A DNA stretch of 64,000 bases from Bacteroidales bacterium. Its GTDB lineage: Bacteria > Bacteroidota > Bacteroidia > Bacteroidales > Paludibacteraceae. Where the stretch lies: contig DUQG01000003.1 of assembly GCA_012837935.1 (NCBI GenBank), positions 62,001 to 126,000 of the forward strand, in the 5' to 3' direction. Position 1 is the stretch's first letter; each line of letters begins with the position of its first letter. A model generated the notes under the pieces. That model was not told where the DNA came from, did not search any database, and was given only the letters and a program-made list of their open reading frames with translations. The translations under genes and the position numbers were made by a program. Positions 7,574-16,591 of the stretch are shown here, in pieces.

Positions 7574-9301
7574 ATGCGAGTTTATCAAAAGCTTTTTCTC
7601 TATCTTTTCGGGATGATGCTCCTGCTTTTGGCTGCTATCACCTATGTGCAATACCAGCGTGAAAAAAGCTCACGAGCAGAATTGCTGAATGAGGTGTTGC
7701 AAAATTACAATAAAATTATAAGCAACTACTTAGAGGATAAAAACTATAATTGGGAAGAATTAAGCGAGATTGTAGAACATTTCCCCGATACTTCTTTGCG
7801 TGTAACTGTAGTAGATACGCTTGGAAACGTGCTTTTTGATACATCGGTAAAAGAAACGTCGCATATGGAAAACCATAAGGAGCGACCGGAGTTTTTACTG
7901 GCAGCCACAAATGACATTGGTACGACTTTGCGAAAATCCGAGACTACAGGCATAGAATACTACTATTTAGCCGGAAAATTCTCTCACTATTATATCCGAA
8001 GTGCGCTGCCGTATGGCGTGAAATTAAAATCGCTACTAAAAACAAACGTGTTTTTTGGCTACTTTATGTCGGTAATTTTACTGCTTGCAATACTAGGTAT
8101 CTATGTGATAACCAGAAACTTCACAAAGTCAATAGACCGAATGCGAATATTTACCGAAAAGGCAAAAAACGGCGAAGAGTTCGATGTAGATGTGGAGTTT
8201 CCAAGTGATGAACTTGGAGAAATAAGCAGCAATATGGTAACACTTTACAAGCAACTTGCCAAAACAAAAAACGAAGTGATTAACGAGCGTGAAAAACTGA
8301 TTAATCACTTATACATTTCGCAAGAAGGACTGGGAATTTTTTCATCCGAAAAGAAGGAAATTCTAACCAATCCAATATTTATTCAGTACACAAGCTATCT
8401 GTCGGATAAGAACGAAGCCACTTCCAACGAGATTTTCAACCTACCTGAATTTAACGAGATAAACAGTTTTATAGATGAGAATTTGCATAAGCGGCAAATG
8501 CGTCGGAAGCGAATGACGATAGAGAAAGGTGGACGTTATTTCTTTGTGCAATGTATCGTTTTTCAGGATGAAACTTTTGAAATTGTGATTACGGATACCA
8601 CAACAATGGAGCAAGAAAACGAACTGAAACGACAATTAACCCAGAATATTTCGCACGAATTGCGAACGCCTGTAAGTACCATTATGGGTTATATGGAAAG
8701 TATTCTTGAAAATCCAAGTTTAGAACCGGAACGACAAATGTTTTTTATTGAGCGTTCCTATCAGCAATCCCAGCGACTAACGGCTTTAATACAGGATATT
8801 GCCATTCTTAACAAGCTGGATGAAAGACGAAAAGTGTATGAAAAAGAGGAGTGCAGTTTGCTTAGAATTTTGCAAGAAGTGCTCAAGGACCTTCGTTTGG
8901 AAATTGAGAAAAAGAAATTCAAAGTGTCTCATAACTTAGATGAAACGATCATTGTAAAGGGTAATTCGTCATTGCTGTATTCCATTATCAGAAATCTTAT
9001 GGATAATGCACTGGACTATGCCGGAGAAAATATTCAGATTGAAATCAATTGCTATCGTGAAGATGAGCGTTTCTACTATTTTACTTTCTCAGACAATGGA
9101 AACGGTGTAAGCGAGGAGCATCTTAACCGGATTTTCGAACGATTTTATCGAGTAGATAAAGGACGAAGTCGTAAAATGGGCGGTACAGGACTTGGATTGG
9201 CAATTGTGAAAAATGCCATTCTCTTCCATAAAGGCAATATCACAGCCAAGAAAATTCCGGGTGGCGGTTTGAGTTTTGTGTTTTCATTAAAGAAAAAGTA
9301 A
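7574..9301 (+). CDS. Membrane sensor histidine kinase
   Basis: A 575-residue kinase with an N-terminal membrane segment (about 8-27), a periplasmic sensor region of about 125 residues, and a second membrane segment (about 157-178). HAMP and PAS-like regions precede the HisKA domain, whose phospho-acceptor is His361 in SHELRTPVSTIMGY. The HATPase domain has N box NLMDNALDYA, G1 DNGNGVS and G2 GGTGLGLAIVKN. It pairs with the response regulator just upstream. The closest named analogue I know is RprX, but the periplasmic domain does not identify the ligand. Confidence 0.93.
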   Translation: MRVYQKLFLYLFGMMLLLLAAITYVQYQREKSSRAELLNEVLQNYNKIISNYLEDKNYNWEELSEIVEHFPDTSLRVTVVDTLGNVLFDTSVKETSHMENHKERPEFLLAATNDIGTTLRKSETTGIEYYYLAGKFSHYYIRSALPYGVKLKSLLKTNVFFGYFMSVILLLAILGIYVITRNFTKSIDRMRIFTEKAKNGEEFDVDVEFPSDELGEISSNMVTLYKQLAKTKNEVINEREKLINHLYISQEGLGIFSSEKKEILTNPIFIQYTSYLSDKNEATSNEIFNLPEFNEINSFIDENLHKRQMRRKRMTIEKGGRYFFVQCIVFQDETFEIVITDTTTMEQENELKRQLTQNISHELRTPVSTIMGYMESILENPSLEPERQMFFIERSYQQSQRLTALIQDIAILNKLDERRKVYEKEECSLLRILQEVLKDLRLEIEKKKFKVSHNLDETIIVKGNSSLLYSIIRNLMDNALDYAGENIQIEINCYREDERFYYFTFSDNGNGVSEEHLNRIFERFYRVDKGRSRKMGGTGLGLAIVKNAILFHKGNITAKKIPGGGLSFVFSLKKK

Positions 9302-9343
9302 GAGAGAGTTAGTAGTTAGATAAGTAAATACAATAATTTTCTC

Positions 9344-9351
9344 TAATTTTG
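9344..9351 (+). promoter_or_regulatory. -7 box TAATTTTG
   Basis: TAATTTTG fits TAnnTTTG and lies 30 bases before the start of the 5'-nucleotidase domain gene. That gene therefore probably has its own promoter separate from the two-component pair. Confidence 0.6.
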
Positions 9352-9381
9352 TCCCTATAATTCAGAATAAATACATCCATT

Positions 9382-10212
9382 ATGATAAAATCAAGATTTT
9401 TATTAGTTCTGTTTTTGGTGCTATCTGTTGGTTTACAGGCACAAAAAACCACAAAATTAGTGATTTTGCATACTAATGATACGCACAGCCAAGTAGAACC
9501 GGTTAGCGGAAAAGATAAAGGCGGTTTTGCTCGACGATTAGGCGTGATTAATAAAATTCGTTCGGAAGAAAAAAATGTATTGCTTTTTGATGCCGGAGAT
9601 TTTTGGCAAGGAACGCCTTATTTTAACTTTTTTGGAGGCAGGGTAGAGCTTAACGCACTGAAAATGATGGATTATGATGCGGTAACTCTTGGAAATCATG
9701 AGTTTGATAACGGTATGGACAGCTTAGCCACTGTGCTGAAAGAAGTTAGTGTTCCAATCGTAAATGTGAACTATAATGTAGAAAACACACCAATAAAGGA
9801 TTTTGTAAAACCGTATATTGTAATCAAAAAAGGCGGTTTGAAAATCGGAGTACTTGGTGTAGGAGTGAATTTACGAGGTTTGGCTTTCCAGAAAAACTAC
9901 GAAAGATTGATTTTGCAAAATCCGATAAAACCAGCCTTGGAAACTTCGGCTTACTTAAAAGATACGCTGAAATGCGACTTGGTTATTTGTTTGTCGCATC
10001 TGGGTGTGAGCGATTTGGATGCAGATCCAACGGACTATGATTTGGCAGCAGCGTCCAGCAAAATAGACGTGATAATCGGTGGACATTCCCACAAAATGAT
10101 AGTCAATGAAACAGTAAAAAATGCCGAAGGGAAACCCGTGATAATAGCACAGATGGGAAAAGGCGGAGAAAATTTAGGACGAATTGATCTTGAATTTGAG
10201 AAAAAGAAATAA
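9382..10212 (+). CDS. 5'-nucleotidase/UshA-type metallophosphatase domain (catalytic half only)
   Basis: A 276-residue secreted protein with a signal peptide (about 1-20, ending LQAQ) and the calcineurin-like metallophosphatase domain of 5'-nucleotidases. The metal-site motifs are LHTNDTHSQ, DAGDFWQGT, LGNHEFDNG and GGHSHK. UshA-type enzymes normally continue with a second, nucleotide-binding domain. Here that domain is absent, and the only matching one is encoded separately at 46753-47502. The product probably acts in the periplasm on nucleotides or related phosphoesters. A terminator follows directly. Confidence 0.9.
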   Translation: MIKSRFLLVLFLVLSVGLQAQKTTKLVILHTNDTHSQVEPVSGKDKGGFARRLGVINKIRSEEKNVLLFDAGDFWQGTPYFNFFGGRVELNALKMMDYDAVTLGNHEFDNGMDSLATVLKEVSVPIVNVNYNVENTPIKDFVKPYIVIKKGGLKIGVLGVGVNLRGLAFQKNYERLILQNPIKPALETSAYLKDTLKCDLVICLSHLGVSDLDADPTDYDLAAASSKIDVIIGGHSHKMIVNETVKNAEGKPVIIAQMGKGGENLGRIDLEFEKKK

Positions 10213-10216
10213 AAGG

Positions 10217-10245
10217 AAACGCGGCAAGCTGCGTTTTTTTGTTTT
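10217..10245 (+). terminator. Terminator of the 5'-nucleotidase domain gene
   Basis: AAACGC...GCGTTT hairpin (10217-10236) followed by a T-rich run. The opposing gene ends at 10245, so the signal separates convergent transcripts. Confidence 0.75.
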
Positions 10246-11192
10246 TAAATACTTTTCGCCTTCCCCACCACCACACTTCCCGCTATCATCGGAATAACAA
10301 AATTGATAATCCAGATTAAAATTCCCGTAAGGATAATTTCAACTTCGTTCTGAGAATAAACGCTAAAAATCAGCACAGCGATAGAACCACGAATAGCAGG
10401 TTCAGCTGCAGCAAACGAAGGTGTAAACGTAATTAGCAGATACATGGTAGGAATGGTTATTGCCGCATCTGTCCAAGTGATTTCAATGCCGAAAAACCGG
10501 AGCATCAGATAAAATTGAAAACAAAAAACCAAATACCGCACCAACGAAACACCTAAAATTGACACGAGTTCACCACTGCTAAAAGAGGAAAAACCTTGAA
10601 TAGCAGACTTGAGTTTTTCCGACCAACTTTCCTTCTTTAATTTGCTAAAAACACCCGGAAAAGCAAAATAAAGCACCATCACAAGCAGCAAACCAGCACC
10701 AACCGCAGCAAAATAAGAGTTAATACTCGGAAGAAAAGGATGTTGGGAAAAGTAAATGAAAGCTGCCACAATTCCCAGAACGGTTAGAACGATATTTTGA
10801 GAAATGCTATTTAGAAAGCTTAAAAACACACCGGGAACTCGCTTGCCGGAAGGGAAAAACAGAATTCGACCTACAAAATCGCCTATCCGATTAGGGGAAA
10901 TATAGCCTGTATTAAGTCCGGCTAAAACAGACTTTAAGGCTTGAGAAAAAGACAGTTTAATAGTGTTTTTGCATAGCAATTGCCACTTTACGGTTTCCAG
11001 CATCCAATTTATCGGCATCAACAACAAGACAAAAATCAAAATTAAAATCCGATAAAAATCCGGCTCTGAAAACTTGGCTTGCAACTCATTCCAATATTCG
11101 ATATGAGCTAATTTGTAAATCAAAAAGCCGTAGGCAGCCGACATAATCAGCCATTTGACAAGCGTGAAAACATTATTATTTCTCGGGAACAT
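10245..11192 (-). CDS. Flippase-like/UPF0104 family integral membrane protein
   Basis: A 315-residue polytopic membrane protein of the lysylphosphatidylglycerol synthetase TM-domain type (UPF0104, DUF2029-like flippase fold). Around eight hydrophobic segments are visible. Family landmarks are GLNTGYISPNRIGDFVGRIL near residue 90 and a late TPSFAAAEPAIRGS. The family is linked to lipid or lipid-linked glycan translocation, but the substrate here is unknown. It overlaps the upstream GtrA-family gene by 17 bases, so the two are translationally coupled. Confidence 0.75.
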   Translation of the reverse strand: MFPRNNNVFTLVKWLIMSAAYGFLIYKLAHIEYWNELQAKFSEPDFYRILILIFVLLLMPINWMLETVKWQLLCKNTIKLSFSQALKSVLAGLNTGYISPNRIGDFVGRILFFPSGKRVPGVFLSFLNSISQNIVLTVLGIVAAFIYFSQHPFLPSINSYFAAVGAGLLLVMVLYFAFPGVFSKLKKESWSEKLKSAIQGFSSFSSGELVSILGVSLVRYLVFCFQFYLMLRFFGIEITWTDAAITIPTMYLLITFTPSFAAAEPAIRGSIAVLIFSVYSQNEVEIILTGILIWIINFVIPMIAGSVVVGKAKSI

Positions 11193-11682
11193 TTTGGATG
11201 CGGAATGTGAATTTTTTCTGTGAAATATAGCTGAAAATCGTGGTAAAAACCGTAATAATCATTTTGGAAGGAGTCGGGTAAATATGCATTACGTCCACCA
11301 AGAGTTTCAAACCGAAATAGTTGATTAGTAAATTAGCGGCAACCACAGCAGAGTAGCGAATTAGCTGAACTCTACCACGCATAGTAGAAGCGGTAAAAGT
11401 AACGTATTTTTGCAATAAAAATCCGGTAAAAAGTGTAATGGGGAATGTGATAAAAAGTGTAGCAATGTGTGGACTCAGCGTTACAATCCCAAGATGTACA
11501 AATCTTTTTTGAACAATAAAATTGTGGATAATAAAGTAAAGTACCCAATCAAAAACCATATTTCCAGCACCCGAAACTCCATAGCGAAAAAACTGCAGAC
11601 TGAAATATCTGCGGAAAGGCGGATAGAAAAAATCTATCAGATCGCTGATGAATTTTCCGGTTAGGATAAATATTTTTCGCAT
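11176..11682 (-). CDS. GtrA family membrane protein
   Basis: A 168-residue protein with four predicted membrane helices. It shows GtrA-family features: RYGVSGAGNMVFDWVLYF near the N-terminus and ISYISQKKFTF at the C-terminus. GtrA proteins are thought to move polyprenyl-phosphate-linked sugars across the membrane. I start at the ATG whose first base is 11682, because the frame upstream of it overlaps the divergent ksgA promoter and does not look like GtrA. It is coupled to the UPF0104 gene, suggesting a joint role in envelope lipid or glycan handling. Confidence 0.8.
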   Translation of the reverse strand: MRKIFILTGKFISDLIDFFYPPFRRYFSLQFFRYGVSGAGNMVFDWVLYFIIHNFIVQKRFVHLGIVTLSPHIATLFITFPITLFTGFLLQKYVTFTASTMRGRVQLIRYSAVVAANLLINYFGLKLLVDVMHIYPTPSKMIITVFTTIFSYISQKKFTFRIQNVPEK

Positions 11683-11732
11683 AAGAAATTGAGTTGAGTA
11701 TCGCTTTTTTAGGATATTTAAATAATTTTTCC

Positions 11733-11740
11733 TACTTTTG
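11733..11740 (+). promoter_or_regulatory. -7 box TACTTTTG for ksgA
   Basis: TACTTTTG matches TAnnTTTG. It lies in the divergent spacer 111 bases before the chosen ksgA start. Confidence 0.55.
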
Positions 11741-11850
11741 CAAAATCTAAAATTCAAATGCAAAGATACAAAAAACTGCCGTAACGGTACGGTTTGCATT
11801 CTTTTTATTTACTTATTACTAAATCCAGATGCCTGACGATTATCACCAAT

Positions 11851-12639
11851 ATGACACGAGTACGCGCCAAAAAACACTTGGGACAGCACTTCCTCAAAGA
11901 CAAGGAGATAGCTCGTCGTATTGCTGAGAGCCTGTCTCTTAGCACAGCAATGCCTGTGCTCGAAATTGGTCCCGGTATGGGCGTACTTACCCAATTTTTA
12001 CTCGAAAATCCATTGGTAAAACTGAAAGTGGTGGAGATAGACACGGAAAGCGTGGTGTATCTGCATGAGCATTTTTCCGGGTTAGAAATTATCGAAGGTG
12101 ATTTTTTGAAAATGAATTTAGATAAGGTTTTCGATGAGCCATTTTGCATTATCGGAAATTATCCCTATAATATTTCCAGTCAAATATTTTTCAAAGTTTT
12201 AGAGTATAAAGATAAAATTCCCTTTGTATCCGGAATGCTTCAAAAAGAAGTAGCGGAGCGCATTGCGTCGGCACCGGGCAAAAAAGCTTACGGTGTTCTC
12301 AGCGTCTTTATGCAGGCGTATTACGATGTGGAATATCTTTTTACTGTGTCAGAGCATGTCTTTGACCCGCCTCCCAAGGTCAAATCGGCTGTTATTCGCT
12401 TTCGCCGGAACGATGTAAAGCAACTCGATTGCGACGAGAAGCTTTTCCGAACGGTAGTGAAAACAGCCTTTAACCAGCGACGCAAGACCTTGCGAAATTC
12501 ATTGAAATCACTTGTAGATAAAGATAGTCCGATGTTTGCGGACAGCATTTTTGATAAACGTCCCGAACAGCTTGATGTGCAAAGCTTTATAGCACTGACA
12601 AATCTGGTGGCAAACTCGACAAACAGTAGTGATACTTAG
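11851..12639 (+). CDS. rsmA (ksgA): 16S rRNA adenine(1518/1519)-N6 dimethyltransferase
   Basis: A 262-residue SAM-dependent enzyme that dimethylates two adenines in the 3' terminal loop of 16S rRNA during small-subunit assembly. Visible motifs are [11 protein letters not shown] at the N-terminus, the SAM-binding [10 protein letters not shown], the catalytic [10 protein letters not shown], and a C-terminal helical domain with [11 protein letters not shown] start at ATG 11851 because [12 protein letters not shown] matches the family and the longer frame runs into the promoter spacer. Confidence 0.95.
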   Translation: MTRVRAKKHLGQHFLKDKEIARRIAESLSLSTAMPVLEIGPGMGVLTQFLLENPLVKLKVVEIDTESVVYLHEHFSGLEIIEGDFLKMNLDKVFDEPFCIIGNYPYNISSQIFFKVLEYKDKIPFVSGMLQKEVAERIASAPGKKAYGVLSVFMQAYYDVEYLFTVSEHVFDPPPKVKSAVIRFRRNDVKQLDCDEKLFRTVVKTAFNQRRKTLRNSLKSLVDKDSPMFADSIFDKRPEQLDVQSFIALTNLVANSTNSSDT

Positions 12640-12688
12640 CAAAAACTCGCCTGAGGTCTTATTTTCTTTTGAAATTAACAACTAAATA

Positions 12689-12716
12689 TCCGCTTTGAAG
12701 CGGACAAGAAAGGAGG
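12689..12716 (+). promoter_or_regulatory. Hairpin directly upstream of a strong ribosome-binding site
   Basis: TCCGCTTTGAAGCGGA (12689-12704) forms a short hairpin. AGGAGG (12711-12716) follows and lies 6 bases before the corA ATG. A full Shine-Dalgarno is unusual in Bacteroidota and fixes the start. The adjacent hairpin could modulate access to it, or could be a REP-type palindrome. Confidence 0.45.
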
Positions 12717-12722
12717 AAAATC

Positions 12723-13670
12723 ATGTCAGAATTAAGACTATTCTATCACGAAGATAATAAAATCAAAATAGCCAAAAGCCTCGATATTTTAACCAAGATC
12801 GACCTGAATAATATTATTTGGATTGACTTGAATAACGTGGCGCTCGATGTGGAAACACGTTTGGAGCAATTTCTAAAAATTTATATTCAGGAAGATGAAG
12901 AAATTGAAGAAATTGAAATCAGTTCCCGCTACATTGAAACGGACGACAGCCTCGTGGCAAACTCAATGTTTTTGCTTGAAAACTTTACACTCGAACCGGT
13001 TTCATTTATTTTGAAAAACGGTATTTTGGTCTCTGTGCGCGACGTAAATCTTCGTTCGTTTAACGAAACGGTAAAGAAAATATTTGCAAACACCAAAGCT
13101 TTTCCGGATGGATTTCATGTGTTGGTGGCACTGCTGGAGACTCGGATTGAGTATGATGCCGACGTGATAGAAGATACCACCGATATGATTACTAATCTGA
13201 GTAAGTCGATGGATGCAGCTGCAGAACCGGATGAGGATGTACTGATTCGTATCAAAGACTTGCAGGAAAAAGTGATGGTGCTGCGTCAGACAATTATCGA
13301 CAAGCAGCGTATTATTTCCAATATGCTCAAAAGCCGTCTTTTCCCGAGAGAGCTGTTGCCGCATCTAACGATGATGATTAAGGACATCAATTCGCTTTTT
13401 GAATATACACGATTTGGTTTTGAGCGATTGGACTATTTGCAAGATACTTTCCTCGGTATGGTTAATATCCAGCAAAACAAAATCATCAAAATTTTTACCG
13501 TGGTTTCTGTGATATTCCTGCCACCTACGCTGATAGCGAGTATCTATGGGATGAACTTTAAGGTTATGCCGGAACTTAATTGGACTTTTGGATATCCGTT
13601 TGCATTGGCATTGATGGTAATTTTTGCTTGGGCTGTATTATGGGTTTTCAAAAGGAAAAAATGGTTGTAG
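12723..13670 (+). CDS. corA: CorA-family magnesium/cobalt transporter
   Basis: A 315-residue CorA. It has a large cytoplasmic N-terminal domain rich in acidic residues (QEDEEIEEIEIS), a long helix (about 160-245), and two C-terminal membrane helices. The signature GMN filter is in SIYGMNF, and a positively charged tail ends KRKKWL. It forms a pentameric channel for divalent cations in the inner membrane. A strong AGGAGG precedes it and a bidirectional terminator follows. Confidence 0.92.
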   Translation: MSELRLFYHEDNKIKIAKSLDILTKIDLNNIIWIDLNNVALDVETRLEQFLKIYIQEDEEIEEIEISSRYIETDDSLVANSMFLLENFTLEPVSFILKNGILVSVRDVNLRSFNETVKKIFANTKAFPDGFHVLVALLETRIEYDADVIEDTTDMITNLSKSMDAAAEPDEDVLIRIKDLQEKVMVLRQTIIDKQRIISNMLKSRLFPRELLPHLTMMIKDINSLFEYTRFGFERLDYLQDTFLGMVNIQQNKIIKIFTVVSVIFLPPTLIASIYGMNFKVMPELNWTFGYPFALALMVIFAWAVLWVFKRKKWL

Positions 13671-13706
13671 AAGTTTGGAAATTTTAAGCGTGTAAAGGCA
13701 AGTACA

Positions 13707-13749
13707 ACAAAGCCAACTAAGTCAAAATGGTTTAGTTGGCTTTGTTTTG
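13707..13749. terminator. Bidirectional terminator between corA and the glycan cluster
   Basis: ACAAAGCCAACTAA (13707-13720) pairs perfectly with TTAGTTGGCTTTGT (13732-13745), with T-rich sequence on the plus side. It separates convergent genes. Confidence 0.8.
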
Positions 13750-13766
13750 TTTGTTACCGAATATCC

Positions 13767-14639
13767 CTATTTCCCTACTTCTTTTTTCTGAAATAGAGGA
13801 ATACCAAATAAATACCAACGCACTTTCCCCGGATTGAACATACGTTTCGTTATTACGGGGATACCCAACAGTTTAATTTCCCATCGCTGTTCTTGCTTAG
13901 TTCTATCCAACTTAAAGTTGTGTTTTTCTGCAAAATCCACTTGAACTTGCGCAGCATATCGGCGGTCTTGATGCCTTCTTCTCACAAGTTTTATGTCTTT
14001 CGTTGCCGTAATTGATTCTTTTCTGTACTTATAAATATAAGCAACTTCCGGCACCATCACTATTCTGTTTGCAAAGTAAACCGCTTGAAGTGAAAAAATC
14101 CTATCTGCACCTGTGGGTATTACTTCATCAAAAAAGAGTTGATTTTTTATTAGAAAAGACCGTTTAATCAAATATCGCCAACATGCACCGTAATTACACA
14201 CATTGGTTTCTATTAATTTATCTTCAATTAGCGATACTACAACTTTGAAATCAATCTGTTGAGATAAACTCGGATATCTTTCATGATAAAATCCGCAACA
14301 AGACAAATCCGCCTCAGTTTCATTATTTGCAGCAATCATTTTTTCATAAAAATCAAGCGTAATCAAATCATCGGCATCCATAAAGTGAATATATTCCCCG
14401 GTCGCAGCTTTTATTCCTGTATTTCGGGCTATCGAAACACCGCTCTGTGATTGATAGATATACTTTACAGAAGGAAAAAGTTTGACGATTTCTACCGTTT
14501 CATCCGTTGAACCATCATCTACAACGATAATTTCAAGGTTTTTATAAGATTGAAACAGCAGATTTTCAATGCACTGCTTCAATAATTCACCTGCATTGTA
14601 CGCCGGAATAATAACGGATATTAGATTCGATTTTTCCAT
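13767..14639 (-). CDS. Glycosyltransferase family 2 protein
   Basis: A 290-residue GT-A fold transferase. The N-terminus is ISVIIPAYNAGELLKQCIEN, with the nucleotide-sugar site VVDDGSTDETV and the metal-binding MDADD. It probably transfers a sugar onto a lipid-linked or cell-surface glycan. It lies 13 bases after the stop of another GT2 gene with which it shares the N-terminal half, so the pair looks like an old duplication. The C-terminal 40 residues are basic and aromatic, suggesting membrane association. Confidence 0.88.
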   Translation of the reverse strand: MEKSNLISVIIPAYNAGELLKQCIENLLFQSYKNLEIIVVDDGSTDETVEIVKLFPSVKYIYQSQSGVSIARNTGIKAATGEYIHFMDADDLITLDFYEKMIAANNETEADLSCCGFYHERYPSLSQQIDFKVVVSLIEDKLIETNVCNYGACWRYLIKRSFLIKNQLFFDEVIPTGADRIFSLQAVYFANRIVMVPEVAYIYKYRKESITATKDIKLVRRRHQDRRYAAQVQVDFAEKHNFKLDRTKQEQRWEIKLLGIPVITKRMFNPGKVRWYLFGIPLFQKKEVGK

Positions 14640-14652
14640 AAAAACAAAATAA

Positions 14653-15438
14653 TTAAGTAAACCACTTCACATAAAAAAGCGCCAAAGGACCGCAAGTTGG
14701 TACACCGGGAATTTTAAAATTATGCTTTCTGGCAAAATTATGACGAAATTCTTTGGCATGACGCATATCCTGATGTTTTTTCCGACGATGAGCACGGTCT
14801 TTTTTATTCATAATAGAACCTTCTCGATAAATGTAAGTATAAACCGACTTCGGAACCAAAACCAATTCTTTCGAGAAATAAAGCGCAGAAAGCGTAAAAG
14901 GCACATCTTCTATAAAACGTCCCTCTTCAAAACGGATATTTTGAGCGTCTAAAAATTCTTTCTTAAATAAATAACGTACCGCATAACTCCATTTGCCGCC
15001 TCTCGTTTTTTGCAGTTTTTCTTCAATATCGGTGAGCACCTCCTCTTTCTCAAACAAAACAGTGCGATGCGGCTTAATTTCATTCACCATACCACTACAA
15101 GCCATATCTGCATCTGTTCTAATCACTGCGTCTGCCAAATACTCGTAAAACTCAGAATTGACAGCATCATCCACATCCATAAAATGAACATATTTTCCAC
15201 TTGCATTATCTATCCCTGTATTTCGTGCTACGGATAATCCTCGGTTTTTCGGAAGACGAATAAGTTTGACTGGAAATTGCGATGCTATTTCAGCTGATTT
15301 ATCGGTAGAACCATCGTCGACCACAATAATTTCCAAATCCTTAAAAGTCTGGTTGCGAATAGTTTCGACGCAAGACTTTACGTATTTTTCGCCGTTGAAA
15401 ACCGGAATTATAACACTAATTAAAGGGGTATTCATCAT
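14653..15438 (-). CDS. Glycosyltransferase family 2 protein
   Basis: A 261-residue GT2 with ISVIIPVFNGEKYVKSC, VVDDGSTDKSAEI and the DxD-equivalent MDVDD. It is closely related to the following gene at 13767. It starts 2 bases after the Stealth gene stop, which implies cotranscription and probable action on the same glycan. The acceptor and sugar cannot be told from sequence. Confidence 0.88.
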   Translation of the reverse strand: MMNTPLISVIIPVFNGEKYVKSCVETIRNQTFKDLEIIVVDDGSTDKSAEIASQFPVKLIRLPKNRGLSVARNTGIDNASGKYVHFMDVDDAVNSEFYEYLADAVIRTDADMACSGMVNEIKPHRTVLFEKEEVLTDIEEKLQKTRGGKWSYAVRYLFKKEFLDAQNIRFEEGRFIEDVPFTLSALYFSKELVLVPKSVYTYIYREGSIMNKKDRAHRRKKHQDMRHAKEFRHNFARKHNFKIPGVPTCGPLALFYVKWFT

Positions 15439-15440
15439 TA

Positions 15441-16433
15441 CTATTTTTCAAAACTTGATTTTTCCGGCAAAATGCTATTAAAAGAGCTACGCAAATCATC
15501 CATAACCTGCTCGTAGTTTCTAATATGCACATTATCGTTCACACACACAATGCTATAAGTCTGTTCTCGAACTGCCCGAATTGCCTTTTGTGATTTCAGC
15601 ACAAGCGGAAACATTTTTGCATCTAAGTAGGTGTTGTAAGGAACAAAATTTCCTTGACAAATTTGCCAAGTTTTAAATAACTCCGGCGTTAAATCATTGC
15701 TTGTTCTAAAGCGATGTGATGATATTTCAATCAATTCATCCTCACATTTTTCCCACACATCCTCAAAAGTTGATTTAAGAAAAGACTTGGTGTTGTGTGG
15801 CGTTCGCAATGTAACGAACTTGCTATAAGGTTTATACAAGTAAGTTAATCGTCGCTTTTTTCCATACGAAGATTCAAACCACTTATCATAATCCCGCTTA
15901 AAAACTTCTCGTTTGTTGAAGTGCTTATTTATTAGACGAATATTATTTTTCAGATTTTTCCCAAATTGCGAACGACCAAAATTGGTACGAAAAGCAGCAA
16001 TATCTTTGGGTAATCCATCTTCAAAAAAACGAGTCGGCGCTACATGATTAGTCAAAAAAACATCATCATTAAAATAGACAAAATGCTCCGCCAAATCAGG
16101 AATCTTATGCAAATAAATCTCAATTACATTCGAGTTAAAAGTGGGTAGATACTCTTTTGGAATAAAGTCCGTGTGATTAACCAATCGCAGTTTCGGATGA
16201 TTTTCATCTAGCCAATCCGGTTTTTGTCCGCAAGTTACAAAATGTACATAGCGTACCCAAGGTGCAAATTTCTCCACACCGCGAAACCAGTATTTCAGCA
16301 ACCCGTAATCTCTAAAACGAGCTTCCGAAACCTCATTGACCGTATTGTCGATTTTCCCCGAATGCTTTGCAAAATCTTTTTGCCAAGCAGGGTCATCCAT
16401 ATCCACCCAAGTAATTACAAAGTCTATCTGCAT
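15441..16433 (-). CDS. Stealth family sugar-phosphate transferase
   Basis: A 330-residue protein with Stealth conserved regions. CR1 is FVITWVDMDDPAWQKDF near residue 5. CR2 is centred on EARFRDYGLLKYWFRGVEKF and HFVYFNDDVFL. CR3/CR4-like segments contain SSHRFRTSND. Stealth proteins transfer hexose-1-phosphate during capsule or exopolysaccharide synthesis and share a fold with GlcNAc-1-phosphotransferase. With the two GT2 genes downstream, it suggests a phosphodiester-linked surface glycan. Confidence 0.88.
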   Translation of the reverse strand: MQIDFVITWVDMDDPAWQKDFAKHSGKIDNTVNEVSEARFRDYGLLKYWFRGVEKFAPWVRYVHFVTCGQKPDWLDENHPKLRLVNHTDFIPKEYLPTFNSNVIEIYLHKIPDLAEHFVYFNDDVFLTNHVAPTRFFEDGLPKDIAAFRTNFGRSQFGKNLKNNIRLINKHFNKREVFKRDYDKWFESSYGKKRRLTYLYKPYSKFVTLRTPHNTKSFLKSTFEDVWEKCEDELIEISSHRFRTSNDLTPELFKTWQICQGNFVPYNTYLDAKMFPLVLKSQKAIRAVREQTYSIVCVNDNVHIRNYEQVMDDLRSSFNSILPEKSSFEK

Positions 16434-16454
16434 GTTTTTGTTGATTTGTTGATT

Positions 16455-16560
16455 GCCTGCCTGCCGTAGGCAGGGTTAATTGGTTAATTGGTTGATTAGC
16501 TGTCTAACTATTTAACTATTCAACTACTCAACTATTTAACTACTTAACTATAAACTGCTT
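16455..16560. repeat. GCCTGCCTGCCGTAGGCAGG palindrome and stuttering spacer
   Basis: A palindrome of the CCTGCC...GGCAGG type (16455-16474) is followed by degenerate tandem units (TTAATTGG twice, then repeated AACTATT/AACTACT) to about 16552. A related palindrome lies at 18172-18190. No gene is supported. Confidence 0.6.
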
Positions 16561-16591
16561 CCGGCTTCGTGCTTCGGTCTTCCAGCTTTTA

